From the NCBI GenBank assembly GCA_963662155.1, contig OY759261.1, positions 3,164,227 through 3,228,226 on the forward strand: a DNA stretch of 64,000 nucleotides, read 5' to 3'. Positions 44,678 through 56,334 of the stretch are shown here, in pieces. The translations under genes were made by a program, and so were the position numbers. Positions within the stretch are counted from its first letter, which is position 1. The number at the start of each line of letters is the position of its first letter. This stretch comes from Lamellibrachia columna. Lineage: Eukaryota; Annelida; Polychaeta; Sabellida; Siboglinidae. The notes beneath the pieces were generated by a model. It did not search any database. It had not been told where the DNA came from and saw nothing but the letters and a program-made list of their open reading frames with translations.

Positions 44678-47600
44678 GACCAAGGTCGGTGAATTTATCA
44701 GAAGGAAACGTGAACCAGCTGCTGTTTATGTCACGGATTCAGCAAAGAAAAAAGTGACAATCTATGAAATAAACGGAGAGTGAACATAGCGGCAACCCAT
44801 GACAGATGGATTGATTTAAAAGAAAAGCACCAGCGATTAGGCACGAAGACCAAACTTAACGAAGCCATCGCATTGTTTTTGTTGGACAACTCTGACAAGT
44901 AAGTGTGGTTATCTTTATTCGACATATTTTGGCTGATAAGTTTTTTTAATGTTAATAGAATTGTGACAAATGATGTCAGACTTGTTGCAGTTAGCACACC
45001 AGCTAAGCCTAAAACACCCAAAAGGTATATAATTACAGTTTTTCACGGTCTACACTGTAGACTACAGAGTAGAAATTGCTGTTTATTTTACTGGATTCCA
45101 TATTATTAGTAACCCATTTTTCAATCATCTGTATGTGTACATGTACAATATGATAACATTGTGGTAAATGTAAATTTTTTGTACATTTTATTTATGATCT
45201 AAGAAGTTTCTGACAAATAGTGTAGCAATATTGAGGGAATAATGTCGGTGACCAATTTTCTTATTTCAGCCCATCAGTTGCACCATCACCCATCATGGCC
45301 AGTGGAGGACTGAGTTGCCTTGCTGAAGAAGCAGTTTTAGCAGTGCTGTGGGAGTGAAGCTAGTGAGAGTGATGCCAGTGAATATGAGTTTGGAGAACAA
45401 TTCTCGGATGATGATGAGTAAGTAGATAAGTGTTTTGTCTGTTTTGATGGGTAGATATTACTTAGATATATAGCCATGATGTTTGTTTTTATTTTCATGT
45501 GTGTTTTGCCTCATAACATGCTTATTTCACCTCATAGGGTTGGTAGGTCTGAATTTTTGTCTGTTTTTAAACCTCTACCTTTGCTATGAGTCCAGATAGA
45601 ATGACACACATATATCTGTTGCTCAAGTGATATCTTCCAATTCTAATTAAATTCCAAATATTATTACATTTTAATTGAAATATCAGCTAACAAAATTAGA
45701 ACCAATCCTAATATTTTTATCTGACATTTAAAACTAGGTAGGGTCGGGTTACCAAAAACACACTTATCTCTTAGGCCCAGTACTAGTAGTAGTGTGCCTA
45801 TCAATGTACAGCCCCAAATATTTCACCAAATAAAGGCAGGACCTATTGCTTCTTTAAATCTGGTAAAATCCCATGATTCTTAGAAACATCAGTTCAATGA
45901 GCCCTGTCCTCAAGTGTTGTGATTCAAAACATTGGGTTACCAATATGTTTTTTAGGTGATGGCCGGGTGGACAGTTCTGGTTATTGTGCATAATATTGTA
46001 GATATACGGAGGGATCACTGATACATTTTACAGACAACGTGAAGTGTGTTGTGGGTGTTTGTGTGATTATCTAGTCTCTAGCACCACATGTTTTGCATTA
46101 TGCCTAAAAGTGACTGTAAAAATGCATTTTATTTCTTGTTATGAACTTAGGAAGACTAAACTGTGCACGAGAAGCAGATATGGGATACCCATAAAACATT
46201 CACTGGACATCTGGCACATTGCCAAGAATCTTGTCAAGAAAATTGCCAAAGTAGTTTTGCTTGTTATGTATTGTAGTTTTCTTTTGTGTTTGAGATGTTT
46301 CGTAAGATCTGATCTTGATAACAAAAATATAACACAGAATAAAAGAACTTTGAGTGGGGTACCTCAAGGATCAGTATTAGGACCTATATTATTCTTAATA
46401 TATATCAATGACTTGGACGACAATATAACAAGTAACGTACTGAAATTTGCGGATGACACAACACTTTTTAGAAAGGTTAATACTGATGGTGATAAACAAC
46501 ATTTACAAAACGATCTAGACAGATTAGTGAAATGGTCTGAGAAATGGCAGATGGTGTTCAATTTTGGGAAATGTAAATGCCTATATACAGGACATGGGAA
46601 CTTGAATGTAAACTATAAAATGGGATATACTGTTCTGGGTACTACTGTAAAAGAAAAGGACTTAGGAGTTACAATAAGCGCTGATATGAAAGTTTCAGAG
46701 CAGTGTGGTATTGCAGCTTCAAAGGGTAATCAAATTCTTGGATTGATTAGAAGAAACATAACATACAAGGGAAAAAAGTTAATTATACCTCTTTATAAAG
46801 CAATAGTTAGACCTCATTTAGAATACTGTATACAAGCATGGAGACCATATCGTAAGAAGGATATAGATACGCTTGAACGCATACAAAGGAGAGCAACTAA
46901 AATGATTCCAGAACTGAGAGACCTTAGTTATGAAGAACGCCTGAAAGAATGTGGTTTAACAACTCTAGAGACAAGGAGGTTAAGAGGAGATCAGATTGAA
47001 GTTTCTAAGATATTGAATGGGTATGAAAATATTGATAGAAATATGTTTTTCTCACTCAAGAAGGATAGCAGAACTAGAGGACATGAGGTAAAATTAGTAA
47101 AGGATCAATGTAGATTGGACATCAGGAAGCACTCGTTCTCACAGAGGACAATAAATGAATGGAACAAATTGTCTACAGATTGTGTAACTGCTAACAGCGT
47201 GAATATGTTTAAAAACAAGGTTGACACATATCTCAGGAGGGCGGGTTATAAGTAGATGAACATTGTTGGACTCTCGATAAGCCAATGGCTTCCTTGTCCA
47301 CTTGCCATCTGGGCCTTTGGCTTGGATGGCAAATCTTGTTAAACTTCACCAAACAAAACATATATCTGAGATCTTAACATAGGGCACAGTCCTGTTGATT
47401 AATGTGTTTTAAATAAAATACTGTTTAAGCTAACATGTTCATATGTTTTAATATCTTCAAATATAATGTCATAAAAATACATAATGTCATGATTTCATAA
47501 TTAGTTATTTGACAGGCTGCATGTGAATATTCAACAACTAATTCATCTAACAAAAGTTATTTTGTGATGACACCAAAATAAGAACAAAACATAGTAACTG

Positions 47601-47920
47601 TTTTATTTTGGTGTGATAACAAAATAAATGATGTAAAAAACATATAATCATCTGAACTTATTATATTATTTGTTTCTTTCTATCAGGTGCCAAAGGATGT
47701 GCCACAGACAAAACATGAACTGGTGAGCAGGTCAGAAAAACAAGAAGAAAACCTACAAATATGTGCCGGAAATTGTTGAAAGAATTGTCAATATGCATTT
47801 GGATGATGAGCAATCATTGTACAGGAGAGCGGAACGTGACGAACATGATCCCAGGAATATCGCATCAAATATTATGAATATAGAACCCGTTCCTGTACCA
47901 TCAACTTCCCGTTTTTATTG
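44678..47920 (+). pseudogene. Transposase-like gene, multi-exon, broken
   Basis: Exon pieces: 44678-44897 ('MTKVGEFIRRKREPAAVYVT', frame change near 44783, then 'DRWIDLKEKHQRLGTKTKL' and 'EAIALFLLD', before 'gtaagt'); 45270-45420 (a frame change, then an acidic Ser-rich end); 45956-46010, 'GDGRVDSSGYCA', stop, 'YCRYT'; about 46150-46249, 'KHSLDIWHIAKNLVKK'; and a last exon to a TGA near 47920 ('YVPEIVERIVNMHLDDEQSL', 'EHDPRNIAS'). The GDGR.DS.GY.A.Y and H..D.WH.AKN..KK blocks recur in a large, poorly described invertebrate/fish protein family that I take to be DDE-transposase-like. Two frameshifts, one stop and a LINE between exons make this copy dead. Confidence 0.55.
46341..47345 (+). mobile_element. 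CR1 LINE, intact C-terminal half of RT
   Basis: Starts inside the RT palm ('TLSGVPQGSVLGPILFLIYI') and runs without stop to the natural ORF2 end at 47253-47255, then the 3' tail with 'aaatcttgttaaa'. Trp is present where sister copies have TGA. The upstream part of the open frame (46044-46340) belongs to the pseudogene it invaded, so the 403-codon ORF is a chance fusion. Confidence 0.92.
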
Positions 47921-48279
47921 ATGCACTGTGAATGGACTTTTAAGTTGTTGAATTTCTTCAGTCTTATGATATTGATATCCAGTTCATGTGTTTGTAAAGG
48001 TTGATATCAGGAAACAATATGATGCAATATCCTGAAGTGAAAATGGACATGTGGATCTTGGTACTTATTTACTTACTGGGTCATTGTTTAACAATTAACA
48101 TTTTGTTAATTATGCTGCAATTTGTGCAACTACTAGTGAGGCCTATAGTAAAGTTAACATCAAAACAGGTAGGCAGCAACTCTTAATAACAAAAAAGAAA
48201 TGTACATTTAAAGGTGTCCAAAAAGAGACATAACATTTTGATTGATTATAAAACACACCTGTGAATTTACCTAAATTAA
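47921..48279. other. Convergent 3' ends
   Basis: AT-rich spacer between the plus-strand transposase-like pseudogene and the minus-strand P2X7-ballast-type gene. The two coding ends are about 360 bases apart. Confidence 0.5.
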
Positions 48280-48711
48280 TTAGCCAAATTTGCTTGGTTT
48301 CAAACCGGTGTATTGCCCAAATTCATCAATGAATTCATTCCTGATCTTCCACACACAACAGGGTGGAATCACCCTACGATCACCCGCTGATGATTTTTTG
48401 TGTACCCACATGATGAACATGCGGTACGACCCATGACGGAGAGATTTGTTTTTGTTAGCCTCTTCCTGTTCTGCCAGAATGTCATTTCTGAAACCATTAT
48501 GTAGTGCAATGTTGAAAGGGTTTAGAAGAAAATACCAATGATGGTCTAGAGCCAAACACTTGGATGGCGCCTTCTTACAACATTTTCTCTCAGCAGCTGT
48601 TGGCATCTCCACACAGTTTCGATAGATGGACCATTCTGGTGCATTCCCAGATAACTGGTAGTCATCCCAGAATGATGGATGCCTCAATGCAGTTTTTGCT
48701 ACAATTTCTCA
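48280..48711 (-). CDS. P2X7-ballast-type domain protein, last exon
   Basis: A minus-strand exon (ORF 48687-48280; probable acceptor near 48712) encodes the cysteine-rich 'ballast' domain known from the P2X7 C-terminus. Landmarks in order: 'NAPEWSIYRNC', 'ERKCCKKAPSKC', 'LRHGSYRMFIMWVHKK', 'VIPPCCVWKIRNEF' and 'GQYTGLKPSKFG' before TAA. The Cys positions match the zinc-binding cysteines of that domain. In P2X7 the domain is cytosolic and binds zinc and GDP. In invertebrates it occurs widely in proteins without the channel, and no P2X channel exons are visible here. No frame damage is seen. Function in this setting is unknown. Confidence 0.85.
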
Positions 48712-48980
48712 CAGTTGGTTCTCGGGTATGTTCTGTACCACATTCAGAAATATATGTGTATAAAATTCTTAGTATATTTCAAGTAAATTTTGTGATGTTA
48801 CCTGCAATAGTAATCAAGTAATTTTATGGTCTTGGTGAACCAGTTTTGGGGTCAAGAAAAAAATTGGAAATACACAAAGAGGCTTAGTTATAAATAACAT
48901 TTCCATTTTCTGTGGTATTCTGAACCACATCAAGCCCTGTGCATTGACTACCACATATCTAAAAATTGCTGTTCTAGTAA

Positions 48981-49595
48981 AACCTGTCTTGGGCGACCAC
49001 CCCTTCTGCACAGCCAGTGGTCTACCATAGCAGGCTGCAGGTAAAACAGTACAATCGTGTATGAATTTATGATTGTGTGAAATAAAATACAAAGACATGG
49101 TGGCACACGTATACACCTGTATTGTGTTCACTTTATTGGCATTTTTGTTTCCTTACATGTACAGTGTACTGGAAACACGAAGAACTCGATTAAAATGTCC
49201 CAAATCATGCACGATTGCCTATACCTCACAACATAAATTGTCAATTAAATGCAACTCTTATAACACTTGTATATAACATAACAAAGTCATACAGACTTAA
49301 TTTAATTAAACATTTATAATTAGCTTTTAATTAATGTACCACACAACAACTAAATGGTGGAGATTAGTGGATAATGAGAGGTATTCCACCTGGCGGATAA
49401 TGGGGCACTATAACTACTGTGATCGGTGGACCAATCTTGCTTTCTTTCCTTTCAAATTTCGACTGTTGGCGTGTTCCGTTCGCTCATAACAGGTCAAAAT
49501 AATGTTGATGTGATGGTCGTTGGTTGTGTTTGGCAGGTGGTCACTCACTGCACGTACATTATTGTGCATATGATTGTGGTCGCCCAAGGCAGGTT
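48981..49595. mobile_element. Candidate MITE with 20-bp inverted ends
   Basis: 'aacctgtcttgggcgaccac' (48981-49000) is matched, with one mismatch, by the reverse complement of 49576-49595. The interior of about 575 bases has no clear ORF. It lies in an intron of the minus-strand gene. Confidence 0.5.
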
Positions 49596-49840
49596 CTATT
49601 GTACCTTGATTTGCTCCTTTTGCAAGGATGCATTCATCTGGTGGGCCGCTCTTTCCTCCTTGTCCTGCCTTCTCCCTCTTCCCCGAGTTCAACGGGCTGC
49701 CCTAGAACTTCCCCGACTCCTTTGACCTCCAATACCACCACCAAGATTTTGGAAGGTCTCTCGTGCACACAAATTGCATGTATGCAATCCAGATATGCCC
49801 ATATGAGATGTATATGTAATATTTACTAGCTAAGAAAAAA

Positions 49841-50087
49841 TCAGGTTTTACCTGCATGACATTTGCTCAAAATATTTAATGCACAATGGCTTATAATTTT
49901 TTCGCAACATACCCTTAGATGTGTGTTGCACCAATTGGGACAAAGGCTTTGAATCAATACAAGAGAAGAGGGTAATTTCACAGACACAGTAAATTTTGCC
50001 ATCCCCATCACATTCCAACAACGGTGCGAAATATGCCCCAAGGCAAGGGCCAAGACCAAGTCCCAGATTTGGGCAAGAAAATAACAT
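49841..50087 (-). other. Possible exon of the minus-strand gene
   Basis: An open minus frame with 'ECDGDGKIYCVCEITLF' ends at 'atgtcatgcag' before 'gtaaaa', a usable donor. I recognise no domain, so this is only a candidate exon between the start at 50458 and the ballast exon. Confidence 0.25.
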
Positions 50088-50443
50088 CCATGACCAGATT
50101 AAACCTATTGCTATGGTTGCATATTCTAATATTTTAGGTATGCACTTTCATTCAGTGCCTGCCAAATAGTGTGCAATTGAGTTAGCTTTATTAACTGGAA
50201 AGGCGAGACACTTGCCTAAAGGCTAAACACAGACCCAGCTGACACAGACTGCTGCCGCGCGGACAGACGGATAGACGCGCCGGACGTCATAATTATACTT
50301 AATCGAAAGGTTGCCCGGCGGATGGCATTAGGAAGCAGGATAAATAAACAATGTATAAGCTTCCTGCATTGATAAAAGTAGCTGTCAATATACATATGTC
50401 TACGAATTGCTGATTTAAAAAGCCATTGCTTGAATCAACTCAC

Positions 50444-50458
50444 CTCGGAGCCTGACAT
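50444..50458 (-). CDS. Candidate first coding exon, minus-strand gene
   Basis: On the minus strand, ATG at 50458 gives 'MSGSE' and is followed at once by a consensus donor 'gtgagt'. A CRE-like palindrome lies 13 bases upstream of the ATG. Very short first coding exons are common; linking this one to the ballast exon at 48711 is inference from orientation and distance. Confidence 0.4.
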
Positions 50459-50470
50459 GTTGACTGTGTG

Positions 50471-50478
50471 TGACGTCA
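50471..50478. promoter_or_regulatory. CRE-like palindrome TGACGTCA
   Basis: Perfect cAMP-response-element consensus within a CpG-rich stretch (50230-50500), just upstream of the minus-strand 'MSGSE' start. It is a plausible core promoter element. Confidence 0.4.
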
Positions 50479-51492
50479 GCATTCTCTGTGTGCTTCACTG
50501 AGCATGCGTGCATACTTATACTCGGGCTGCATAATTAATCATCCACATGGCAGCAAGCTCAAAATGCTTCATGTAAACACAATTATTTATTGGCTTTTTT
50601 GCGGATATAAGACCCAAATTATACATAACATGCAAGAAATAAGTGGAAGAGAACGTACTTATGGGAAATGTTCACGTTTTGATACAGTACATCTCGAAAT
50701 AAGTCGAATGTATATTAGCTCACAAAGAATTGCTGTAAGTGTGGTGTTAAACAACTCCGCGGTTTTTTGGAACTCCGTTGTCCTAGCCGTGAACCGGCCA
50801 GGTCCTCTCGGAAGCACCGGGCAAAACAGCTCATCCCTTACCCCGAAAACCTAACTAGGTCATCCGCTAAGTCATTCGCCGATCAACGTCATTGGTACCA
50901 ACCTCAAAAATCAACAATTGGGGACGATGCTCGGCCAGTTTTTCGTTATCGACTAGCTTGTGAATGGTTCCCCCCCAACCTGAGAATTGAACTTGGGTGC
51001 GCTATGAAACTCGAAATTCCCCCTGTTTGTTTTGCCCATAAATTCTAATCGTGTAACGTACAAGTGACCTGCAAACAGAACGTGAGCCATGCTGGTACTC
51101 ACCGAATCTCGTTGTCGTGATATCGGTCCGGGTGGTGAGGGCGATCGTTCTTTTTCAGCTGCCACGTGTATACTGTTAACTTGGTCTTGGAATCGAAATT
51201 TGGCTTGTTCGTGAAGAGAGATGTGTTCAAAGCAGCAAGGTGAAAGGAACTGATTTAAAACCGCTCCTCCTGCACATTTTTCCCACGTGCGCTGCTGGCC
51301 AATAGAATGCTCCGTAGGTGTCAAGTGCTTGATTGGTGTGTCGGGCTAGCCTAATTAAGCATCATACTGATTAAAGGGGATGCAGGGTTGAAAGGGGGAC
51401 AGATTGTTTTTAACCACCTAGCTTATTAGCTAGGCGCTCGCCCTTGGTGCTACACAAAAAAGCTTTTCACCATAAAGGCCAAAAATTAATTT
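50479..51492. other. No gene recognised
   Basis: A mixed GC-richer region (50780-51330) with overlapping ORFs on both strands and no domain signature. It could hold distal promoter sequence. Confidence 0.4.
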
Positions 51493-51557
51493 CTTGGCTG
51501 CGCAGCTGTCCCTCTCCGCTCTGGGGATGGGCGCTGATGCAAGGCACCAAGGAAGGC
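51493..51557. repeat. Solitary unit of the 77-bp satellite
   Basis: 'cttggctgcgcagctgtccc' through 'gctgatgcaaggcaccaagg' is one nearly complete unit of the array at 40328-41793, 9.7 kb away. It is fused directly to a LINE fragment. Confidence 0.85.
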
Positions 51558-51866
51558 AATTGTTCTACTGTTTCCATTAGTAGTTTTGGAGGAATTCCAC
51601 CCACTCCAGGTGATTTATTGTCCTCCATTGCCTTTATTTTCTTAACTACCATTTGTGGAGTTACAATTAACTTCCCTAAATAGTCTGATTTAGCCTCCTG
51701 AAATTTAGCATCTGAAACTGGTAATGAACTAATATCCTCTCTGGTAAACACTGAACTGAAGTATCCATTTAGGTCTTCCGCCATTAAAAAACCTTGTGAT
51801 ATTATATTTCCAGCACTGTCTTCTAGTGGTCCAACTCAGTCTCGTACTTTTTGTTTACTCCCAGAA
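51558..51866 (-). mobile_element. CR1 LINE fragment (start of RT)
   Basis: Minus-strand coding for the linker and RT N-terminus ('DISSLPVSDAKFQEAKSDYL', 'NKSPGVGGIPPKLLMETVEQ'). Both ends are truncated; the right boundary is near 51866. Confidence 0.85.
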
Positions 51867-52145
51867 ATAGAACAATGTGGCTGAGAATTTGGCATGACAA
51901 AGTTTAATTACCTGAAAATTTCATGCATTCATATCAGTACCTTCTTTTTCAACCTAACAAGAAATATAAAAAAGTAGTTTCTACATAGGCAGCTAACATA
52001 GTTTCATAAATTGTTTTAAAAAAGTAGTTTAAGCAACACAAAATAATAACGAAAGATTTTTGCAAACATAAGCTGGATAGTTTTGTGCTGTTGCTAACTC
52101 AAACTGTTCATATTACAAGCTGTGCATAAATAACTACTGTTTTTA
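51867..52145. other. No feature
   Basis: AT-rich intron sequence leading into the 67-bp satellite. Confidence 0.5.
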
Positions 52146-54372
52146 ACCAATTTTCTGTTCTTAGCAACATTTGTCCTTGTAGTCTTTAATTAGCATTCAC
52201 ATTGTTGACAAAAGTGTACATATTGAATTGTCAACATTTGTCCTTGTAGTCTTTAATTAGCATTCACATTGTTGACAAAAGTGTACATATTGAATTGTCA
52301 ACATTTGTCCTTGTGGTCTTTAATTAGCATTCACATTGTTGACACAAGTGTACATATTGAATTGTCAACATTTGTCCTTGTAGTCTTTAATTAGCATTCC
52401 CATTGTTGACACAGGTGTACATATTGATTTGTCAACATTTGTCCTTGTAGTCTTTAATTAGCATTCCCATTGTTGACACAGGTGTACATATTGATTTGTC
52501 AACATTTAGACATGTAGTCTTTAATTAGCATTCCCATTGTTGACACAGGTGTACATATTGAATTGTCAACATTTGTCCTTACATGTGGTCTTTAATTAGC
52601 ATTCCCACTGTTGACAAAAGTGTACATATGGAATTGTCAACATTTCTCCTTGTAGTCTTTAATTAGCATTCCCATTGTTGACAAAGGTGTACATATGGAA
52701 TTGTCAACATTTGTCCTTGTGGTCTTTAATTAGCATTCCCATTGTTGACACAGGTGTACATATTGAACTGTCAACATTTAGACATGTAGTCTTTAATTAG
52801 CATTCCCATTGTTGACACAGTTGTATATATTGAATTGTCAACATTTGTCCTTGTGGTCTTTATGAAATTTAACAAGATTTAACAAGATTTGCCATCCAAG
52901 CCAAAGGCCCAGATGGCAAGTGGACAAGGAAGCCATTGGCTTATCGAGAGTCCAACAATGTTCATCTATTTATAACCCGCCCTCCTGAGATATGTGTCAA
53001 CCTTGTTTTTAAACATATTCACGCTGCTAGCAGTTACACAATCTGTAGACAATTTGTTCCATTCATTTATTGTCCTCTGTGAGAACGAGTGCTTCCTGAT
53101 GTCCAATCTACATTGATCCTTTACTAATTTTACCTCATGTCCTCTAGTTCTGCTATCCTTCTTGAGTGAGAAAAACATATTTCTATCAATATTTTCATAC
53201 CCATTCAATATCTTAAAAACTTCAATCTGATCTCCTCTTAACCTCCTTGTCTCTAGAGTTGTTAAACCACATTCTTTCAGGCGTTCTTCATAACTAAGGT
53301 CTCTCAGTTCTGGAATCATTTTAGTTGCTCTCCTTTGTATGCGTTCAAACGTATCTATATCCTTCTTACGATATGGTCTTCATGCTTGTATACAGTATTC
53401 TAAATGAGGTCTAACTATTGCTTTATAAAGAGGTATAATTAACTTTTTTCCCTTGTATGTTATGTTTCTTCTAATCAATCCAAGAATTTGATTACCCTTT
53501 GAAGCTGCAATACCACACTGCTCTGAAACTTTCATATCAGCGCTTATTGTAACTCCTAAGTCCTTTTCTTTTACAGTAGTACCCAGAACAGTATCTCCCA
53601 TTTTATAGTTTACATTCAAATTGTCAACATTTGTCCTTGTTGTCTTTAATTAGCATTCCCACTGTTGACAAAAGTGTACATATGGAATTGTCAACATTTG
53701 TCCTTGTAGTCTTTAATTAGCATTCCCATTGTTGACACAGGTGTACATATGTAATTGTCAACATTTGTCCTTGTAGTCTTTGATTAGCATTCCCATTGTT
53801 GACACAGGTGTACATATGGAATTGTCAACATTTGTCCTTGTAGTCTTTGATTAGCATTCCCATTGTTGACAAAAGTATACATATGGAATTGTCAACATTT
53901 GTCCTTGTAGTCTTTAATTAGCATTCCCATTGTAGACACAGGTGTACATATGGAATTGTCAACATTTGTCCTTGTAGTCTTTAATTAGCATTCCCATTGT
54001 TGACACAGGTGTACATATGAAATTGTCAACATTTGTCCTTGTAGTCTATAATTAGCATTCCCATTGTTGACACAGGTGTACATATGAAATTGTCAACATT
54101 TGTCCTTGTAGTCTATAATTAGCATTCCTATTGTAGACACAGGTGTACATATGGAATTGTCAACATTTGTCCTTGTAGTCTTTAATTAGCATTCCCATTG
54201 TTGACAAATGTATACATATGGAATTGTCAACATTTGTCCTTGTCTTCTTTAATTAGCATTCCCATTGTTGACACAGGTGTACATATGGAATTGTCAACAT
54301 TTGTCCTTGTAGTCTTTAATTAGCGCTCTAATTGTTGACATAGATGTACATATGGAATTGTCAACATTTGAC
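52146..54372. repeat. 67-bp satellite array split by a LINE
   Basis: The unit contains 'gtccttgtagtctttaatta', 'gcattcccattgttgacaca' and 'ggtgtacatatggaattgtc'; period 67. About 10 units lie left of the LINE (52146-52864) and 11 right of it (53616-54372). Within each unit 'tgtcaaca' and 'tgttgaca' are an 8-bp inverted repeat. Units differ subtly between sides ('attcaca' and 'attgaatt' mainly left; 'atggaatt' mainly right). Confidence 0.95.
52865..53615 (-). mobile_element. CR1 LINE inserted in the 67-bp satellite
   Basis: Minus orientation: tail repeats 'tttaacaag' at 52866, C-terminal domain ORF 52966-53319, thumb ORF 53380-53619, 5'-truncated at about 53615 in 'tttacattcaa'. It carries the same in-frame TGA (at 53377-53379, in 'CIQA*RPY') as the copy at 21522. 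Confidence 0.93.
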
Positions 54373-54811
54373 AACTCAACACAAATCAATGATACAACGT
54401 TATTAAAAATAAAATTTTAAACATCAGTAAATAAATGTAATGTTGTAATGATACAATTTTATAAGGCAGAAATACATAACAAAGAAAAGGTCTTAAAAAT
54501 GGGAATTTTCAAAGAAATGCCTTTGAAAGGTCTTACATTTGATTTTATCAAACTATGCCAGAGTTAGGCTATAATTTGACGTAGACGAATTGTGCGTAGA
54601 CAAGCTGTTATTACTAGAGGAGGCACATGGAAGCAGGTAGCATGCTGCATTAGCACTGCCCTCTGCTGCCACAAAGCAGTGATACTACAGGTGGTTTTGA
54701 CCTAGATACGTTCACAGCAGTCGCTGTGCAAATAGCGTCCTTTAGGTCTGCACTGACCAGTGCTGTCTGCTATGGTTAGTGCAGGTGGGATGCTAACAAA
54801 TACATATTCAG
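54373..54811. other. No feature; left flank of block B
   Basis: Unique-looking sequence up to the point where similarity to 1128 begins. No exon seen. Confidence 0.5.
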
Positions 54812-55091
54812 CACAGCATGTGGAAAAGGTTCTAGGGCTAGGGCTGTATCTACCTGTGTCTTATCGGCCAGTGCCACATGAAAGCGGAAGTTCTATAGAT
54901 CAAATGATGGAATTTCTGTTCTCTTCACATCCATGTTTCCCCACAGCTAGATTCCCTGGGTTTTCACACGTGGGGTTCAAAAGACGAGGTGTTTCACAAA
55001 GTACGCCTTGGCCCCCTGCATTGTGAAAAAGTTGACAAAAGTAGCAGATGCCCTACGAGTTTGTCTTTATGTTTATTGAATCTCTAAGCAA

Positions 55092-55430
55092 GATGATAAA
55101 CCAAACAACTTGATATACTCGAGTATATTACCTACTGACGAGGAGGGAACACGTACAAGATAATAAACCAAACAACTTGATATACTCGAGTATATTACCT
55201 ACTGACGAGGAGGGAACACGTACAAGATAATAAACCAAACAACTTGATATACTCGAGTATATTACCTACTGACGAGGAGGGAACACGTACAAGATAATAA
55301 ACCAAACAACTTGATATACTCGAGTATATTACCTACTGACGAGGAGGGAGCACATGTACAAGATGATAAACCAAACAACTTGATATACTCGAGTATATTA
55401 CGTACTGACGAGGAGGGAGCACATGTATAT
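55092..55430. repeat. 67-bp tandem repeat with palindrome, 5 copies
   Basis: 'cttgatatactcgagtatat' begins at 55109, 55176, 55243, 55310 and 55379. Two units identical to the second are inserted relative to block A. Confidence 0.92.
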
Positions 55431-55583
55431 TTCCTAATATAATTCTCAGTTTGTCACCCTAGTACATCACCATGGTGTGTCACTGAATGTTGTGAGTACC
55501 ATATGTTGCTTGTTGATTTCATGTGTTCACAGAATAACTGATTCCATTATGAGGTACTCTACTTTCTGTTTCATTATTTTTAG

Positions 55584-55668
55584 TCATGCAGAGCCACACA
55601 AGAGCAGTGAGTTTGTTGTGAAGCTGGAAGATACGAAGATTAGTGTGTTTCCAAATGGAGAAGACTGG
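55584..55668 (+). CDS. Kinase-KEN gene B, exon 8 (start of KEN)
   Basis: An 85-nt exon after 'atttttag', completing the Ser codon begun at 39872 and ending in phase 0 before 'gtaagc'. It encodes 'KLEDTKISVFPNGEDW'. Two replacements relative to copy A (Gly/Val, Arg/Ser) and no silent difference. Confidence 0.85.
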
Positions 55669-56334
55669 GTAAGCACTAATAAGTTTATATTTGTTTACAT
55701 TTCATATAGTATATATTAGTATGAATACTGTACGCATTGGTACCTGCATGTATGTTTTAAGGATGTAACACTTTACTCTTGTCAATTAATCAAAACTAGG
55801 TCCAGATTGATTTGTATTCATTATTTCCAATAGTTTAAGTCAAGTAATCTCACTTAGTGTCAACAATGAGCCAGTCACAGAATGTCAGTAATGACGTTGA
55901 TGTACTGTACACAACATCACAAGCTGACTTAGACAACAAACAAGGTGTGGTCTGGTGACACAGGGCAGGGTCAAGGAATGACACTAATCATTGTGATGCT
56001 ACAGGATTAATAAGCTTGTGTGCATCATCCCCACATGACTCTTGTTTGCTTGTGTGCATCATCCCCACATGACTCTTGTTTGCTTATGTGCATCATCCCC
56101 ACGTGACTCTTGTTTGCTTGCATTTAAAAAAAAAAATTATTTGTGACATTTAAGACAATACCAATTTTCACAGTTATGTATATATGTTACACCCCTAGTA
56201 TTAAGATACTGTGGCATTAATGAACATGTTGTGCAGCATTTATTGTGTAATTGTAATGTTTCATGTCACATTATTAATGCTTATTAATGTGTTATTAATG
56301 TAAATTGTGAAACACTGTTGTGTATTTATTGCAG
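55669..56334. other. Intron of gene B with 34-bp repeats
   Basis: Contains the segment shared with 2012-2190 (here with a TGA), about three 34-bp units (56010-56120), and a stretch aligned with 4204-4340. No exon. Confidence 0.6.

Noticed and set aside
46044..47255. 403-codon ORF as a single host gene
   Set aside because: The last 300 codons are CR1 reverse transcriptase, and the first 100 are exon and intron sequence of a broken transposase-like gene. The fusion is due to the LINE insertion.
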